Assembly (NCBI RefSeq): GCF_001517085.1
Contig: NZ_LRAC01000131.1
Span: forward strand, 1 to 64,000
Direction: 5' to 3'
Origin: Paenibacillus sp. DMB5
GTDB taxonomy: Bacteria; Bacillota; Bacilli; Paenibacillales; Paenibacillaceae
Length of the DNA stretch: 64,000 bases
Shown: one piece after another, positions 8,674 through 17,535 of the stretch
Layout: each line of letters begins with the position of its first letter
How positions within the stretch are numbered: the first letter of the stretch is position 1
Notes under the pieces: generated by a model
What the model was told of the DNA's origin: nothing
Databases searched by the model: none
Seen by the model: only the letters and a program-made list of their open reading frames with translations
Translations under genes and position numbers: made by a program

Positions 8674-9759
8674 ATGAAAAAACTCACTTCCGTTTTACTT
8701 GCTAGTGCATTACTGGGTGCAGCTCTGGCAGGCTGCGGCGGCAATAACAACAACTCTGCTAATACAGCTGCAACAAATGCTCCGGCCGGCAACGCGGCAG
8801 CGGACACAGCGAATTCCGGCAGCGGCGAAACGCCTAAAGTCGGTGTAGCGATTTACAAATTTGATGATACCTTCATGACTGGCGTTCGTAACGCAATCGA
8901 TGCAGCAGCTAAAGGCATTGCAACTGTAGACATCGTAGACAGCCAAAACTCGCAGCCAACCCAGAACGACAAGGTTGACCTGTTCGTTACCAAAAAATAT
9001 GACGGCATGCTGATCAACCCGGTTGACCGCACGGCTGCCGGCGTGATCATTGACAAAGCTAAAGCGGCTGACATTCCGGTAGTCTTCCTGAACCGCGAAC
9101 CGCTTCCGGAAGATATGAAGAAATGGGATAAAGTCTACTATGTAGGTGCAAAAGCAGAAGAGTCCGGCACCATGTCCGGCCAGCTGATCGTTGACTACTG
9201 GAAGGCAAATCCTGAAGCTGACAAAAACGGCGACGGCGTGCTCCAATACGTAATGCTCAAAGGCGAACCGGGACACCAGGATGCCGAGCTGCGCACGACT
9301 TACTCCATCCAGGCTATCGAAGATGCCGGCATCAAGGTTGAAAAGCTGGCTGAAGATACAGCAATGTGGGATCGCGTAAAAGGTCAGGAAAAAATGGCTG
9401 CCTTCCTTGGTTCCCACGGCGACAAGATCGAAGCAGTTCTGGCTAACAATGATGACATGGCACTGGGCGCAATTGAAGCTCTGAAAGCGCAAGGCTACTT
9501 CACTGGCGACAAATACATGCCGGTAGTAGGTGTTGACGCTACAGCACCAGCTGTTCAGGCTCTGCAGGACGGAACCATGCTCGGAACCGTACTGAACGAT
9601 GCGAACAACCAGGGTAAGGCGGCAATCACGGTTGCAGCACTGCTGGCTAAAGGTGAAACTCCGACTAAAGACAACGTTGGCTTTGATATCACTGACAACC
9701 AATATGTATGGATCTCCTACAAAAAGATTACCAAAGACAACGTAGCTGACGTTCAATAA
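8674..9759 (+). CDS. mglB: Galactose/methylgalactoside ABC transporter substrate-binding lipoprotein
   Basis: Extracellular receptor delivering sugar to MglA/MglC. The lipobox ALAGC (Cys21) is followed by an Asn/Ala-rich linker. The mature part closely follows E. coli MglB: the calcium loop DKNGDGVLQ (about residues 183-191), LKGEPGHQDAELRTTY, DTAMWD, NNDDMALGAIEALKA and GTVLNDANNQGKA. These include residues that contact galactose in the known structures. The ribosome binding site AGGAGG precedes the ATG. A stem-loop at 9801 separates it from mglA, which would allow the receptor to be made in excess. Galactose or glucose is the likely ligand from these motifs, though other pyranoses are possible. 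Confidence 0.92.
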   Translation: MKKLTSVLLASALLGAALAGCGGNNNNSANTAATNAPAGNAAADTANSGSGETPKVGVAIYKFDDTFMTGVRNAIDAAAKGIATVDIVDSQNSQPTQNDKVDLFVTKKYDGMLINPVDRTAAGVIIDKAKAADIPVVFLNREPLPEDMKKWDKVYYVGAKAEESGTMSGQLIVDYWKANPEADKNGDGVLQYVMLKGEPGHQDAELRTTYSIQAIEDAGIKVEKLAEDTAMWDRVKGQEKMAAFLGSHGDKIEAVLANNDDMALGAIEALKAQGYFTGDKYMPVVGVDATAPAVQALQDGTMLGTVLNDANNQGKAAITVAALLAKGETPTKDNVGFDITDNQYVWISYKKITKDNVADVQ

Positions 9760-9800
9760 GAGCTCCTGGCATAAACGGAACAGGCAGAGAAAAATGATAA

Positions 9801-9828
9801 CCGGGGAGCGGGTCCGCCCGCTCCCCGG
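9801..9828 (+). terminator. Stable stem-loop between mglB and mglA
   Basis: Perfect 12-bp GC-rich stem CCGGGGAGCGGG/CCCGCTCCCCGG with a TCCG loop. No T-run follows (ATTCCTTAAGGG), so it is more likely an mRNA-stabilising or partial-attenuation element than a full terminator. It fits the usual excess of binding protein over ATPase and permease. Confidence 0.6.
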
Positions 9829-9906
9829 ATTCCTTAAGGGTAGGGAACAGGATAGAACCGCTGTGCCTCTCATGGAAAAAGAAAAAAGCGTAGGGGGCGT
9901 AACAAC

Positions 9907-11418
9907 ATGGCTAATGCTGAGTTTTTGCTGGAAATGAACAATATTACGAAAGAATTCCCCGGCGTTAAGGCGCTGGATGGAGTTAGCCTCAAGGTTAGAC
10001 CGGGTTCGGTTCATGCACTCATGGGCGAAAACGGGGCAGGAAAGTCCACACTGATGAAATGTCTCTTTGGAATTTATTCACCGGACGCCGGTGAGATCTT
10101 TCTGGATGGCGAAAAAGCCAATATTACCAACTCCAATGATGCCCTCGGGCACGGGATTTCAATGATTCACCAGGAGCTTCATCCGGTACCGTTCCGGAGC
10201 GTGATGGAGAACATCTGGCTGGGACGTTTTCCGACCAAGGGAATCGGGCCGATTCAATTCATTGACCACAAAAAAATGTATGCGGATACGGAAAGTCTGT
10301 TCAAGGATCTGGACATTGATCTGAATCCCGAAACCTTGGTAGGCAAGCTGTCTGTATCCAAAATCCAATCCATTGAAATCGCGAAGGCCGTTTCTTTTCA
10401 TTCCCGCGTTATCGTAATGGATGAGCCGACCTCTTCCCTGACAAGCGTGGAAGTAGAGCATTTGTTCCGGATTATCCGGGACCTGCAAAAAAGAGGCGTA
10501 GCTATTATCTATATATCCCACAAGATGGAAGAAATTCTTGAAATCTCTGATGAAGTAACCATTATGCGTGACGGTAAAAAGATCGGTACCTGGCCATCTG
10601 CTGAACTTACAACGGACCTGATTATCTCCCGGATGGTTGGACGCGACCTGACGAACCGCTTCCCGGAACGCAGCAATGTACCTGGTGAGGTCTACCTGAA
10701 GGTGGAAGGGCTGACTTCCCCGGAGCCAAGATCATTCAAGGATGTCTCGTTCACGCTCCGGCGTGGTGAGATTCTCGGTGTAGGCGGACTTGTAGGTGCA
10801 CAGCGTACAGAGGTTATTGAAGCCCTGTTCGGGCTCAGAGCCATCCAGTCCGGCAGCATCTCCATCGACGGGAAAAAGGTCAACATCAATTCACCGCAGG
10901 ATGCCAAAAAGCATGGCTTGGCCCTGCTGACGGAAGAACGCCGAGTAACCGGTATTTTCCCTGTGCTGTCTGTCCATGAGAACGGGGCGATTGCCAATCT
11001 GGACCGTTACCAGAAGCCATATCTCCTGCTTGACGGCAAGAAGAAAAAAGTCGAAGTCGACCGGATGATCGAGAAACTCCGCACGAAGACACCAACCACC
11101 AAGGTACAGATTATGAACCTTTCGGGCGGTAACCAGCAGAAGGTGCTGCTGGCCAGATGGCTGCTGACCGAGCCCGAAATTCTGCTGCTCGATGAGCCCA
11201 CCCGTGGGATTGATGTCGGAGCCAAATTTGAAATTTATTCAATCATTGCCGACCTTGCGAAGCAGGGGAAGAGCATCATTATGATCTCCTCCGAAATGCC
11301 TGAGCTGCTGGGCATGTCAGACCGTGTAATGGTCATGTCCGAAGGACGGCTTACAGGAATACTAGAAGGCGACCAGGCTACGGAAACCGAAGTTATGCGT
11401 CTCGCCGCACAGCACTAG
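9907..11418 (+). CDS. mglA: Sugar ABC transporter, double ATP-binding subunit
   Basis: Cytoplasmic ATPase energising sugar import, with the two fused nucleotide-binding domains of the MglA/RbsA class. Domain 1 has Walker A GENGAGKSTLMKC and Walker B VIVMDEPTSSLT. Its signature region is unusual, LSVSKIQSIEIAKAV, as commonly seen in this class. Domain 2 has a degenerate Walker A (GVGGLVGAQRTEVI) but a good signature, LSGGNQQKVLLARW, and Walker B ILLLDEPTRGIDVGA. Such asymmetry is normal for the family. Length 503 is typical. The ATG follows a GGGGG-type box. It lies between mglB and mglC in the same orientation. Confidence 0.93.
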   Translation: MANAEFLLEMNNITKEFPGVKALDGVSLKVRPGSVHALMGENGAGKSTLMKCLFGIYSPDAGEIFLDGEKANITNSNDALGHGISMIHQELHPVPFRSVMENIWLGRFPTKGIGPIQFIDHKKMYADTESLFKDLDIDLNPETLVGKLSVSKIQSIEIAKAVSFHSRVIVMDEPTSSLTSVEVEHLFRIIRDLQKRGVAIIYISHKMEEILEISDEVTIMRDGKKIGTWPSAELTTDLIISRMVGRDLTNRFPERSNVPGEVYLKVEGLTSPEPRSFKDVSFTLRRGEILGVGGLVGAQRTEVIEALFGLRAIQSGSISIDGKKVNINSPQDAKKHGLALLTEERRVTGIFPVLSVHENGAIANLDRYQKPYLLLDGKKKKVEVDRMIEKLRTKTPTTKVQIMNLSGGNQQKVLLARWLLTEPEILLLDEPTRGIDVGAKFEIYSIIADLAKQGKSIIMISSEMPELLGMSDRVMVMSEGRLTGILEGDQATETEVMRLAAQH

Positions 11419-11528
11419 GATAGGAGCAGTACTAACAGCAGCGAAGTCGGATATGCTTCCTGTACAGCTGGTTCAGCTCACATTAGAATCGCTTAACTTC
11501 GCGTAACACTTAAGGAGGAACACTACTC

Positions 11529-12536
11529 ATGGACGTAAAAAAAGCACAATCCTTTATCACCCAGAATGCGATCTATATCGTACTGGTCATTCTAATCCTG
11601 GGGATTATCGTATACGAACCAAGCTTTATGTCGGTTAACACCCTGCGTGACGTGCTGATTCAATCTTCGACCCGTGTCATTATTGCTCTCGGGGTTGCCT
11701 TTATCCTGATTACTGCGGGTACCGACTTGTCGGCAGGTCGCGTAGTCGGCTTCACCGCTGTTATCTCGGCATCGATGCTGCAAATTCCGGATTATTCCCG
11801 CCGGTTCTTCCCGGATCTGCCGCAGGTGCATGTACTGCTTCCTATCGCAATCGCAATCCTGGCCGGTCTTATCTGCGGTCTGGTCAACGGTCTTGTCGTT
11901 TCCAAGCTGAATGTACCGCCGTTCATTGCCACACTGGGTACGATGCTGATCGTATACGGCGTAAACTCCCTGTATTTCGATATGGACCCGAACCAGTCAC
12001 AGCCAATCGGCGGACTGCGTGAGGACTTCACCAAGATTGGCTCCGGCTTTATCGGTAGCGGCCAGTATTCCATACCTTACATCGTCATTATAGCGATAGT
12101 CGTCGCCGCCATTGTCTGGGTGCTGTTCAACAAAACCAAGCTCGGCAAAAACATGTACGCCATCGGCGGCAACATGCAGGCTGCCAAGGTTTCCGGTATC
12201 AACGTATCCAAGAACCTGATCTACATCTACGCGATCGCAGGCGCCCTGTACGGTCTGGCTGGTGTTCTCGAAGCAGCAAGAACAGGCGGCGCTACCAATA
12301 ACTACGGTAACATGTACGAGCTTGACGCCATCGCAGCCTGCGTAGTCGGCGGCGTATCCACTACAGGCGGTATCGGTACGGTTCCGGGTGTACTCGTCGG
12401 GGTTATCATCTTCACCCTCATTAACTACGGTCTGACCTTCATCGGCATCAGCCCTTATTATCAATTGATCATCAAAGGTCTTATTATCATCGCTGCGGTA
12501 TCGTTTGATATGCGGAAGTATTCATCGAAGAAATAA
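11529..12536 (+). CDS. mglC: Sugar ABC transporter permease
   Basis: Membrane channel of the galactose-type importer (BPD_transp_2 family). It has about eight to ten hydrophobic helices beginning IYIVLVILILGIIVYEPSF. Family motifs include ITAGTDLSAGRVVGF, LNVPPFIATLGTMLIVYG and YAIGGNMQAAKVSGINV, the last being the cytoplasmic loop that contacts the ATPase. CVVGGVSTTGGIGTVPGVLVG closes the core. Length 335 matches MglC. AAGGAGG precedes the ATG by the usual distance, and the 110-bp gap after mglA holds no obvious terminator. A strong terminator follows at 12651. Confidence 0.93.
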   Translation: MDVKKAQSFITQNAIYIVLVILILGIIVYEPSFMSVNTLRDVLIQSSTRVIIALGVAFILITAGTDLSAGRVVGFTAVISASMLQIPDYSRRFFPDLPQVHVLLPIAIAILAGLICGLVNGLVVSKLNVPPFIATLGTMLIVYGVNSLYFDMDPNQSQPIGGLREDFTKIGSGFIGSGQYSIPYIVIIAIVVAAIVWVLFNKTKLGKNMYAIGGNMQAAKVSGINVSKNLIYIYAIAGALYGLAGVLEAARTGGATNNYGNMYELDAIAACVVGGVSTTGGIGTVPGVLVGVIIFTLINYGLTFIGISPYYQLIIKGLIIIAAVSFDMRKYSSKK

Positions 12537-12650
12537 TGCTTTGCTCGGTGATTGGGCGTAACTCCGGGAAAGCTTTGGGCTCCAGCTTCTCCAGCTCCAA
12601 ACCTTCCCTCCGTTCCTCCCATCACCTCGCCAAGGTGGGGAAAGGCAGCA

Positions 12651-12689
12651 AAAAGCGTTTGCTAGCACTGCATAGCAAACGCTTTTTTT
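12651..12689 (+). terminator. Rho-independent terminator of the mgl operon
   Basis: Long AT-flanked stem AAAAGCGTTTGCTA/TAGCAAACGCTTTT with an 8-base loop and a T-run ending at 12689. It closes mglBAC. Confidence 0.93.
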
Positions 12690-13081
12690 GTGTTTCGATT
12701 GCTTCGCTCCGAAACAAAACTCCCCAAAAAACAAAAAGCCAAAAAGCCAAAAGCTAAAAAGTTAAACGGGTAGGAGAAGAGCATACGAAGTGGACGCGAA
12801 GGGGTTGTGAAGGACAGGGCATGCGAAAGACAGGCGAAAGGCCAGAAAAGGATACACGTTGACAAGGGGGGCGACTATGTTCTCTGAGCCATTTCCTGCA
12901 GCCAAGCAGCAACAAAAAAAAGCAGCCGCTCGACTTTAATCGATGGGCTGCTGCGTATGGCTATTTTTACAAAGACCTTATTCAACATCATAGCAGAACG
13001 GAAAGAAACAGTCTATATTTTTTCCAGGGATTATTATACAGTGAGGTGGCCGGCAATACAGATGATCAGGAGTGTTGTTCA
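12690..13081. other. Intergenic region with short A-rich repeats and a minus-strand terminator-like hairpin
   Basis: No convincing gene. An eight-base period of AAAAAGCC-like units runs at 12732-12761. At about 12918-12955, AGCAGCC...GGCTGCT forms a hairpin that has its T-run only when read on the minus strand, although no minus-strand gene lies to the right for more than 1 kb apart from the decayed GH88 remnant. That hairpin may once have terminated the remnant. The last 100 bases are A/T-rich and probably hold the promoter of the next gene. Confidence 0.35.
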
Positions 13082-14065
13082 ATGAATGTTAACGTCAGCT
13101 GCCACCTCGACCCCCTTGCGCTGCAGGAATATATCGGCCAGGTTTTTGGAAGCTCCTACGTAGTTTCAGGTGTGTCCAGAATGCATGGCGGTGCCCAAAA
13201 GGTAGTCTATAAAGTAGACTGCACGAACGGCTTCAGCAGTGTGCTTTATGTGTGGGATCTGTCCATGAATTTTTTCCAGCAGGAAATCGAACAAAATACG
13301 ATCAATGCAGGTTCTTACGGCAGCGGCCTGTTTGCATCCAGCAACAGGTTTTTGAAGGAACATTCCATCCGCACGCCGGCGCTTTACGACCTGAATAATG
13401 ACAGAACGGACTATACGTTTGATTACGCGCTGGTTGAGTATATAGACGGGCAAAAAGCTGAAGCCTATTTCAGCCATCCTGATCCGGAGGTTAAGGAGCA
13501 TGTTTTGCAGCAGGTAGGGACTCTAGTTACTGCAATGCATAACATTAAGAGAAATACCTTCGGGGCACCTGAGCAGCATCGCAACGTACGTAAAACAGGC
13601 CAATGTCATCTGATGCTGCAGGATAATGCGAAGCTGCAGTTAGCTTACGCTGTGCAGTATATCGACCTCATTAACACTAATAAAGAAAAGCTGCTGGATA
13701 AACTGGATGAGCTTGCAGCCAGGATTGGGCCAAGGACAGAATACGGGCTGATCCATGATGAACTCGGCCCCGACCATCTGCTGGTAAATGAGAGGCTGGA
13801 GCCTTATCTGATTGACATTGAGGGCGTGCGTTTTTTTGATATCGAGCATGAGCACAGCTTTCTGGAATTCAGATTCGGAGAGTATTACCGCTATTTGCAG
13901 AACGATTCTCTTGATCCTGACAGAATGCGGTTTTACCGGTTCCATCATCATATCGCCTTAATCTCGGCCGGGCTGAAGCTGCTGCACCGCGGATATCCGG
14001 ACCAGCAATTTTCAAGGAATCTGTCGAGGTATCATACAGAGCTGGCCATGCGGTATATTGAGTGA
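13082..14065 (+). CDS. Aminoglycoside phosphotransferase/choline kinase-fold protein
   Basis: Protein-kinase-like (APH-fold) enzyme, probably phosphorylating a small molecule; substrate unknown. The N-lobe has a glycine-containing loop, SRMHGGAQKVVYKVD. The C-lobe has a catalytic-loop equivalent, LIHDELGPDHLLV, and the metal-site stretch LIDIEGVRFFDIEHE. In classical APH enzymes the loop reads HGDLxxxN. Here the catalytic Asp position is Glu (or shifted) and the Asn is His, so activity should not be assumed; related APH-fold proteins with HGELGPDH-type loops exist. The ATG at 13082 follows AGGAG with 9-base spacing and is preferred over a GTG at 13046. It stands alone, with the GH88 remnant abutting its 3' end. 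Confidence 0.7.
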   Translation: MNVNVSCHLDPLALQEYIGQVFGSSYVVSGVSRMHGGAQKVVYKVDCTNGFSSVLYVWDLSMNFFQQEIEQNTINAGSYGSGLFASSNRFLKEHSIRTPALYDLNNDRTDYTFDYALVEYIDGQKAEAYFSHPDPEVKEHVLQQVGTLVTAMHNIKRNTFGAPEQHRNVRKTGQCHLMLQDNAKLQLAYAVQYIDLINTNKEKLLDKLDELAARIGPRTEYGLIHDELGPDHLLVNERLEPYLIDIEGVRFFDIEHEHSFLEFRFGEYYRYLQNDSLDPDRMRFYRFHHHIALISAGLKLLHRGYPDQQFSRNLSRYHTELAMRYIE

Positions 14066-14450
14066 TCAGGCAGCGCATACGGCAGCAGTTGTATCAGAAT
14101 ACAGCGGATCTTCCGGCGAACGGAAATCAATAGGTATCTAGTAATCGTTGACGGCGGCATTTGCGATAAAATAATACGCTGACCGTTTGGCGGCATCCAG
14201 ATACTCCTGCTTTAGGGTATACCGGTAAGAAAGCGCCATGCCATAGACGGCACAGTACTGGCTGCGGGTCCAGTCCTGGGCCGTCTCATACCCTTGCCCG
14301 CCCGGATTATCCAGGTACTCACCGGTTTCCGTATCAATTTCCACCTATCGGATAAAATGGCAGCTGTTATATCGGCAATATGCACAAAGTGGTTGGCAGC
14401 GGAGACAACTCCGGGATTTTCAAACGTGTAAAGAATAATGCAATAGGAGC
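14066..14450 (-). pseudogene. Decayed GH88 (unsaturated glucuronyl hydrolase-like) fragment
   Basis: Minus-strand remnant of a family 88 glycoside hydrolase, the enzymes that cleave unsaturated uronic acids from polysaccharide-lyase products. Recognisable pieces in order are NHFVHIADITAAILSDRW, then after a frame change DTETGEYLDNPGGQGYE, TRSQYCAVYGMALSYRYT, KQEYLDAAKRSAYYFIANA, an in-frame TAG, and finally IPIDFRSPEDPLYSDTTA with another stop. This corresponds to the C-terminal third of GH88 proteins. With two stops and at least one frameshift it cannot be functional. The N-terminal part is absent, replaced by the next plus-strand gene. Confidence 0.75.
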
Positions 14451-14459
14451 GTGGCGATA

Positions 14460-14960
14460 ATGGCCGATATTTTTAATAACATAGAAGTGGTGCTGGGGCA
14501 GAGTCTTTTTTGTAAAGTTGAACATCACATTATCGTTATAGACGGCATTCCTCTCGATGCATTACTACATAATCACTACCCCTCGCGCAATCTTGCAGGG
14601 TTAATTCCGGTGATGCCGGACTGGCTGGATGATCCGGGGGAAAGAGCGTTTATTTTATCAAGGTACAATTGCAATAGTAATGAGTTTGTAATGCCGGTAC
14701 TGATGTGCCCGGATGATTGTGATTTGAGTTGTACGGTGGTGGTTGCACATGTAGTGCGGACGGGAATCAGGGTGGCCTGGAAAAAGCTTGGTATCAATAT
14801 GAACAGCAGGGTGGATCTGTTGTTAGGCTATGACCATATAGGAACTACTGTGGACTGGCTGGATAAAATTCCGGAATTAACTTTTACAGAGCCCGACTAT
14901 ACCTCGCAATTCAGCAAAATATATCGGTTAAACGGATGCGGCTCAGATAAGCGTGAGTAA
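14460..14960 (+). CDS. Protein of unknown function
   Basis: 166 residues, not recognised. It looks soluble, with a mixed alpha/beta composition and several cysteines (in MCPDDCDLSC and near the C-terminus, LNGCGSD). The ATG at 14460 follows AGGAG with about 10-base spacing, which is better than the GTG at 14451. It has no signal peptide or TM helix. Segments such as VVVAHVVRTGIRVAWKKLG and VDWLDKIPELTF look like a compact folded domain, so I treat it as a real gene. Neighbours give no functional clue. Confidence 0.6.
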   Translation: MADIFNNIEVVLGQSLFCKVEHHIIVIDGIPLDALLHNHYPSRNLAGLIPVMPDWLDDPGERAFILSRYNCNSNEFVMPVLMCPDDCDLSCTVVVAHVVRTGIRVAWKKLGINMNSRVDLLLGYDHIGTTVDWLDKIPELTFTEPDYTSQFSKIYRLNGCGSDKRE

Positions 14961-15051
14961 AGTAAATTATGGTAGAATTTTACCGAACTTTCAGGGTATA
15001 GTGGAGGAGGAATAGTGCATTCCATATTGCAGTGGGGGGAGAAATCAGCAG

Positions 15052-15528
15052 ATGAATCAAACGTACCGCAAGCGTAACACGACTGCCTTCACCTTGGCCT
15101 CTTATTTTGCCTTGGCAGCAGGCCTGTTCTTATTCTGCCTGGGTGTCTACAATGACAATTGGGAGCTGAATGTGAAGGGGTATTATATTCTGTGCATGGT
15201 GCTGATTACGATCAGTTGTATCGTCATGCAGAAGGTCGTCCGGGACAATACGGAAGATAGAGAAATCCGCCTGGAAAATCCGAAGCACCGGATGAGAAAT
15301 ACAGCGGCTTTCACAGGGATGGCCATAGCCGGGCTGGTTATCGGTTACGGCATGTTCTTTATTGGCCTGTACAACGCTCCGTTTCAGTTAAATGTAAAAG
15401 GGTACTACATCGCTGTTATCCTGCTAATTTCGTATAGTGCGATCGGCGTACAGAAGGTGACCCGGGACAACGCAGAAGATAAAGATATTCTGGCCGAGCT
15501 GGAATCCAAAAGGGATTATCAGGGCTAG
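15052..15528 (+). CDS. YiaA/YiaB-family inner membrane protein
   Basis: Small membrane protein with two repeats of a two-helix unit (about residues 10-65 and 83-140). Each unit ends with LNVKGYY, another helix, then QKVxRDNxEDxxI; the repeats are NWELNVKGYYILCMVLI and FQLNVKGYYIAVILLI. This matches the yiaAB domain of E. coli YiaA, a protein of unclear function. The 158 residues agree with two domains. The ATG has GGGGAGA upstream. A hairpin at 15552 follows. Confidence 0.85.
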   Translation: MNQTYRKRNTTAFTLASYFALAAGLFLFCLGVYNDNWELNVKGYYILCMVLITISCIVMQKVVRDNTEDREIRLENPKHRMRNTAAFTGMAIAGLVIGYGMFFIGLYNAPFQLNVKGYYIAVILLISYSAIGVQKVTRDNAEDKDILAELESKRDYQG

Positions 15529-15551
15529 CAAGAGCATTTAAACAAGACAAG

Positions 15552-15577
15552 AAAGGTCCATCCTTGGATGGGCCTTT
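15552..15577. terminator. Hairpin between convergent genes
   Basis: AAAGGTCCATCC/GGATGGGCCTTT, a near-perfect stem with A and T ends on both sides. It probably works in both directions between the YiaA-like gene and the hydrolase gene. Confidence 0.65.
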
Positions 15578-15641
15578 GTGAATTTATATATTTGAAATAA
15601 CGCCTTATATGAGAGAGCTTATAGTACAGTTAAATCTGTAG

Positions 15642-16952
15642 CTAGTATGTCGCTTGCGGAGAGAACCCGCCAATTCCCTTCAACGTATAATCAAAAAACT
15701 GCAGCACCAGCTGATTCATGCTCTCGATGCAGTAGTATTTATCAATGTCCGCTTTTCCGCCCTGCAGCAGGTAGGCAAGGAAGGGAGAGTACAGCGGCAG
15801 ATCGGTCAGGCTCAAATGCTTGGCGCCTTTGAAATGAACATTGTACACTTCAGCGAAAATTTGTCCGGCTGTCTGATTAGCAGCATACGCAGAGTTCTTC
15901 CCGAGTTGCCTCCAGACATCGTCGGAGTAAATATTAAGTAGCGGGATATTATAGGCTTCATTAGCCGCGGTAAAATCATCAGCCTCTCCGTCATAACGAA
16001 GCTCGCTGAACAGCGGGGCGTCCAGATTGATGACGGCACCGATGTCATCGCGCTGACGCCCAAGCCAGACACTGGCTGCGCCGCCCATCGAGTGGCCGAA
16101 CACTCCGATTTTAGCCGGATCAATTAGCCTGTAAACAGCAGGGCCGTTGCCTTTAGTAGCTATCTCCATAACCGAATCTATCACCAAATTCATATCATCG
16201 GTTCGCAGCTTCATCCACTTCTGAATAATCCTGTAAAGCTCCTCTGCCGTATAGATTCCGTCTTTGTTAGTATTATTGAATTCCCGAAAATAATCCGGGC
16301 TGATCATCGTCAGCTTTCTATCCTCGGATTCCGTATAAAAAGAATGATAGGGGTGGCCGATGGAAGCAACGACATAGCCATGGCTGGCAAGTTCGGTAAA
16401 CGTAGAGGTATTGCTTGAGCTGATTCCGTAAGCCCCATGGGAAAAGACCAGCAGCGGATAAGTCCCTTCAGTCTGCTCCGGATACCAAAATTCCACATTT
16501 ACATGTCTGTGCTCACCGGTATCCGTAAACTCCTCAATTCGGCTCTTGTCCGTGTAGGTATACACAGCTGTTGCAACAGGATATTCACCGGTAACCTCAG
16601 GCAATCGATATTGCGGAAAAAGCAGCACAGGTGCAAAAGCCAACGTAAGTACAATGAGCATCAGGATTGCTTTTGCCACAAGGGCTGAGCGCTTGAACAC
16701 ACGGGGATCTGCTTTGGGCTGCCGGATGAGCGGCAACATGCCTGTCACAGCCAAAAGAAACAGCATACCTGCGCAAAAAATCCAGCTGTAGCTCCATTCA
16801 ATCCCAGGCAACAGAGTGAGTATTACAAACACGATAAACACAGTTACTCTAACCAGGCTCTTTACTTTTCTATGCCGCTGCTTCGTAACCAGACAATATA
16901 CAGCCAAAGCAATCTCAACAATAAGCACAACTGTGAACAATACGAATTCCAT
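15642..16952 (-). CDS. Membrane-anchored alpha/beta hydrolase (platelet-activating-factor acetylhydrolase-like)
   Basis: Serine hydrolase carried on an N-terminal membrane module. Residues 1-115 contain about four TM helices, ending near LTLAFAPVLLF, and the hydrolase domain lies outside. The nucleophile elbow GHSMGG places Ser288, the acid is likely the Asp in INLDAP (about 312), and the base is His379 in GAKHLSLTD. LLVFSHGAYG supplies the oxyanion region. The PAF-AH/chlorophyllase-like fold hydrolyses short esters; the substrate here is unknown. Length 436 fits a hydrolase of about 310 residues plus the membrane part. It is transcribed alone on the minus strand. Confidence 0.82.
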   Translation of the reverse strand: MEFVLFTVVLIVEIALAVYCLVTKQRHRKVKSLVRVTVFIVFVILTLLPGIEWSYSWIFCAGMLFLLAVTGMLPLIRQPKADPRVFKRSALVAKAILMLIVLTLAFAPVLLFPQYRLPEVTGEYPVATAVYTYTDKSRIEEFTDTGEHRHVNVEFWYPEQTEGTYPLLVFSHGAYGISSSNTSTFTELASHGYVVASIGHPYHSFYTESEDRKLTMISPDYFREFNNTNKDGIYTAEELYRIIQKWMKLRTDDMNLVIDSVMEIATKGNGPAVYRLIDPAKIGVFGHSMGGAASVWLGRQRDDIGAVINLDAPLFSELRYDGEADDFTAANEAYNIPLLNIYSDDVWRQLGKNSAYAANQTAGQIFAEVYNVHFKGAKHLSLTDLPLYSPFLAYLLQGGKADIDKYYCIESMNQLVLQFFDYTLKGIGGFSPQATY

Positions 16953-17082
16953 CTTTTGTTTGTCCCCTTCCGGTGTTTATCATAATGATGGCTTCATCTT
17001 ATGAAACTGCCGGAGGGAAGTATATAGAAAACGAATAAGCTGTAGCTACAGGCTAATAAGCTGCAAAAACAACCTTAATATC

Positions 17083-17523
17083 CTATCCGTCCTGCCGGTC
17101 ATCCATCTTCAGCTGACGGAGTTTTTCGTTAATCTGCTCCGCTTCTTTTTTATCCTCCTGCCAGGATAACAGCCGGACGATCCCGTAGACTGCGGCAATC
17201 TGCACAGCGAAAATGGCTGTAGGCAGGAAGCCTCTCACCGTCCCGGTCACAAACGCCAGGGCGATCAGAATCACCTCAAGAGCGGCAAAATGAAGGATCA
17301 CCCTTGTCCGCATATTCCGCTCGCTCACCCCGTCAGGAGTGTACAGGATAATCCCCGTTAGTGTGCCGACCAGTGAGAAGCCCATTATGATATAAATGGT
17401 AAGCAGATCAAAGGCCTCGTCAGGATCAAAGATGGATCTTAACACAGTAATAATGATGATAATGGATGCGAAAATAATCAAAAAGTCCCGCAGCAGCTCT
17501 TTTACAATTTGCAGTGGCTTCAT
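17083..17523 (-). CDS. DUF3021 family membrane protein
   Basis: 146 residues with four hydrophobic helices (IIFASIIIIITVLRSIF, YIIMGFSLVGTLTGIIL, VILHFAALEVILIALAF and AIFAVQIAAVYGIVRLL) and a charged cytoplasmic tail. This pattern, and its place 12 bases after a LytTR regulator, match DUF3021 proteins, which commonly accompany LytTR transcription factors and are thought to modulate them at the membrane. The function is not established. It starts ATG with a GGGGGG-type box. Confidence 0.8.
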   Translation of the reverse strand: MKPLQIVKELLRDFLIIFASIIIIITVLRSIFDPDEAFDLLTIYIIMGFSLVGTLTGIILYTPDGVSERNMRTRVILHFAALEVILIALAFVTGTVRGFLPTAIFAVQIAAVYGIVRLLSWQEDKKEAEQINEKLRQLKMDDRQDG

Positions 17524-17535
17524 CCCGTTCCCCCC

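Noticed and set aside
8710..10014. Long minus-strand open frame of 434 codons
   Set aside because: It lies antisense to mglB and the start of mglA, has Cys/Phe/Val-rich composition unlike a protein family, and the plus-strand genes have clear motifs and ribosome binding sites.
12536..12757. 73-codon plus-strand frame after mglC
   Set aside because: It runs through the terminator hairpin, has no ribosome binding site, and is Ser/Lys-rich from simple sequence.
12918..12955. Active terminator for the mgl operon
   Set aside because: The T-run exists only on the minus strand, and the operon already ends at 12651-12689.
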